From the NCBI GenBank assembly GCA_946479915.1, contig CAMLHR010000055.1, positions 1 to 7,439 on the forward strand: a DNA stretch of 7,439 bases, read 5' to 3'. The notes beneath the pieces were generated by a model. That model was given only the letters and a program-made list of their open reading frames with translations, did no database searches and was not told the DNA's origin. This stretch comes from an uncultured Lysobacter sp. (GTDB lineage Bacteria > Pseudomonadota > Gammaproteobacteria > Xanthomonadales > Xanthomonadaceae). This document shows positions 6,311 to 7,439 of this stretch, one piece after another (position 1 is the stretch's first letter; each line of letters starts with the position of its first letter). A program made the position numbers and the translations under genes.

Positions 6311-6347
6311 TGGCGGCTCTTGCATCGCCGCTGTGGCGGCTCCTACA
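6311..6347. repeat. Second, degenerate REP-like element
   Basis: Positions 6325-6347, read on the minus strand, match the left arm of the repeat at 904-926 in 21 of 23 bases (the two differences are in the hairpin loop). They contain the mini-hairpin gccgc-caca-gcggc. The preceding 14 bases (6311-6324) repeat 6334-6347 in direct orientation at 12 of 14 positions, so the element is a partial direct doublet rather than the inverted doublet seen at 904-965. It begins right after the NUDIX stop codon and occupies most of the 42-base gap between converging NUDIX and efpL. It may serve as a transcription terminator or mRNA-stabilising hairpin. Confidence 0.72.
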
Positions 6348-6352
6348 TTTTC

Positions 6353-6919
6353 CTAGTCGGCGCGGCCGGCGAATTCGCCGGTGGTCGTGTTGACCAGCAC
6401 GCGTTCGCCATTGGCGATGTACTCGGGGACCTGGATCTCGATGCCGGTCGCCAGGCGCGCGGGCTTCGGGCGCTTGGTCGCGGTGCCGCCCTTGAGCTCC
6501 GGCGGCGTCTCCACGACCTCGATCGCCACGCTCTGCGGGAGCTGCAGCGCGACCGGCTGCTCGTCGATCAGCTGCACGTAGCAGCCCGGCAGGTCGTCCA
6601 CGATGTAGCCGGCGTCGTCGCCGACCACGTCGGCGTCGAGGGTGTAGGGCGTGTAGTCCTCGTCGTCGAGGAACACGAACGCGTCGCCGTCCTTGTACGA
6701 GAACGTCGCCTGCCGGCGCGAGAGCTCGACCTCCTTCAGGTCGTCCTCCGCGCCCAGGCTCAGGTCGAACTTGGTGCCGCCGGGCACCGAGTACATGGTG
6801 AAGCGGTACTTGACGTTGCCACCGCGCCCCTGCGGCGAGCTGCGCTCGATGTCGCGCACCTGGTACACCGTGCCGTTGTGCTCGACGACGTTGCCCTTCT
6901 TGATGTCGTAGGCCTTCAT
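6353..6919 (-). CDS. efpL: EF-P-like protein EfpL (YeiP)
   Basis: Paralogue of translation elongation factor P. It binds near the ribosomal E site and helps peptide-bond formation at proline-containing stall sites. The 188-residue length matches E. coli YeiP (190). Three EF-P domains are recognisable: a KOW-like N-domain (about 1-60), an OB domain containing [18 protein letters not shown] (77-94), and a C-terminal OB domain from [11 protein letters not shown] (134-144) to the terminal FAGRAD. The tip of the N-domain loop reads SSPQGRGG with R32, aligned with R33 of YeiP, where canonical EF-P has a modified lysine or arginine. This and the GRAD ending separate it from EF-P proper. The ATG at 6919 has only a weak GGA upstream. 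It begins 9 bases after the SDR stop, so it is probably co-transcribed. Stop codon is TAG. Confidence 0.93.
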   Translation of the reverse strand: MKAYDIKKGNVVEHNGTVYQVRDIERSSPQGRGGNVKYRFTMYSVPGGTKFDLSLGAEDDLKEVELSRRQATFSYKDGDAFVFLDDEDYTPYTLDADVVGDDAGYIVDDLPGCYVQLIDEQPVALQLPQSVAIEVVETPPELKGGTATKRPKPARLATGIEIQVPEYIANGERVLVNTTTGEFAGRAD

Positions 6920-6928
6920 GGAAATCCG

Positions 6929-7439
6929 TTACTTGGGCGCGAGGCGGGTGGCGCCATCCAGCCGGATGGTCTCGCCGTTGAGGTAGGTGTTGCCGAGGAT
7001 GTACGCGACGAGGTCGGCGAACTCGCCGGGCTGGCCCAGGCGGGACGGGAACGGGATGGTCGCGGCGAGCGACTGCTGCACGCTCTCGGGCATGCCGTCC
7101 ACCATCGGCGTCCAGAACACGCCCGGTGCGATCGTCATGACGCGGATGCCGAAGCGCGCCAGTTCGCGCGCCATCGGCAACGTCATGCCGACCACGCCGC
7201 CCTTGGAGGCGGAGTAGGCGGCCTGGCCGATCTGGCCCTCGTACGCCGCGACCGAGGCCGTGTTGACGATCACGCCGCGCTCGCCGTCGGTGCCGGCGTC
7301 GTTGTGCTGCATGTGCGACGCCGCGGCCTTGGCCACGTTGAAGCTGCCGACCAGGTTGACCAGCACGGTGGTGCGGAAGCTGGCCAGCGGCATCGGGCCG
7401 TCCTTGCCGAGCACGCGGCCGGCGCCGAGGATGCCGGCG
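6929..7439 (-). CDS. Type-II 3-hydroxyacyl-CoA dehydrogenase (HSD17B10-like SDR), C-terminal part
   Basis: The frame is open through the right edge, so the N-terminus with the NAD-binding TGxxxGxG motif is missing. The visible part begins AGILGAG, the end of an NNAG-type motif. The short-chain dehydrogenase tetrad is present: Asn in VNLVGSFN (visible residue 28), Ser in [11 protein letters not shown] (62), and Tyr and Lys in AYSASKGG (75 and 79, tyrosine codon at 7216-7214). The run [20 protein letters not shown], then [20 protein letters not shown] and [11 protein letters not shown] closely follows mammalian HSD17B10. That protein oxidises 3-hydroxyacyl-CoA and 2-methyl-3-hydroxybutyryl-CoA with NAD in fatty-acid and isoleucine breakdown. 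A similar role is inferred here. The apparent start at GTG 7414 is internal. It sits directly upstream of efpL on the same strand. Confidence 0.92.
   Translation of the reverse strand, partial: AGILGAGRVLGKDGPMPLASFRTTVLVNLVGSFNVAKAAASHMQHNDAGTDGERGVIVNTASVAAYEGQIGQAAYSASKGGVVGMTLPMARELARFGIRVMTIAPGVFWTPMVDGMPESVQQSLAATIPFPSRLGQPGEFADLVAYILGNTYLNGETIRLDGATRLAPK

Noticed and set aside
4196..6325. Minus-strand open frame of 709 codons spanning NUDIX antisense and the permease
   Set aside because: It is a shadow frame crossing the divergent promoter region. Both the NUDIX protein and the permease are well supported in other frames.
1..7439. CRISPR array, tRNA, rRNA, phage or insertion sequence
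   Set aside because: There are no regularly spaced repeats, no cloverleaf-like segment, no transposase or integrase reading frame, and no gene-free stretch long enough to hide one.

Overview
The window is a dense stretch of GC-rich bacterial chromosome. It most likely comes from a gammaproteobacterium of the Xanthomonadaceae/Lysobacteraceae type (Lysobacter, Luteimonas and relatives). That placement is inferred from three things: the GC-rich coding pattern, the 'tgtaggagccgc...' REP-like repeats between genes, and the gene families present. It was not obtained by a search. No phage, transposon, CRISPR or RNA gene is visible. All complete genes look intact, and the longest gene-free stretch is about 85 bases.

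Layout. Left edge, + strand: the C-terminal part of a calcineurin-like phosphoesterase (3-902). It converges on a minus-strand run of five genes, which in reading order are a CAT-like amino acid permease (5676-4201), an AdiC-like amino acid/polyamine antiporter (4181-2877), mtnB (2844-2206), mtnD (2209-1667) and mtnC (1674-979). A NUDIX hydrolase (5762-6310, + strand) is divergent from the first permease. It converges on a second minus-strand pair: a type-II 3-hydroxyacyl-CoA dehydrogenase (SDR) cut by the right edge, followed 9 bases later by efpL (yeiP), an EF-P paralogue.

How the genes work together. mtnB, mtnD and mtnC encode three consecutive steps of the methionine (methylthioadenosine) salvage pathway: dehydration of methylthioribulose-1-phosphate, enolase-phosphatase, and acireductone dioxygenation to the keto acid of methionine. 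Their ends overlap (4 and 8 bases), which suggests translational coupling. The two upstream permeases are close and co-oriented, so they may be co-transcribed with mtnBDC. One possible link is polyamine metabolism, which generates methylthioadenosine, but the transport substrates cannot be read from the sequence.

Most worth a second look: (i) a promoter-like pair with a 17-base spacer ahead of mtnB that would put transcription initiation on or next to the ATG (leaderless mRNA), combined with a 7-bp perfect inverted repeat across the -10 and up against the start codon; (ii) a similar -10/ATG arrangement ahead of the NUDIX gene; (iii) REP-like repeats in both convergent junctions. I do not see a wholly new multi-gene system. 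The novelty here is regulatory and contextual.
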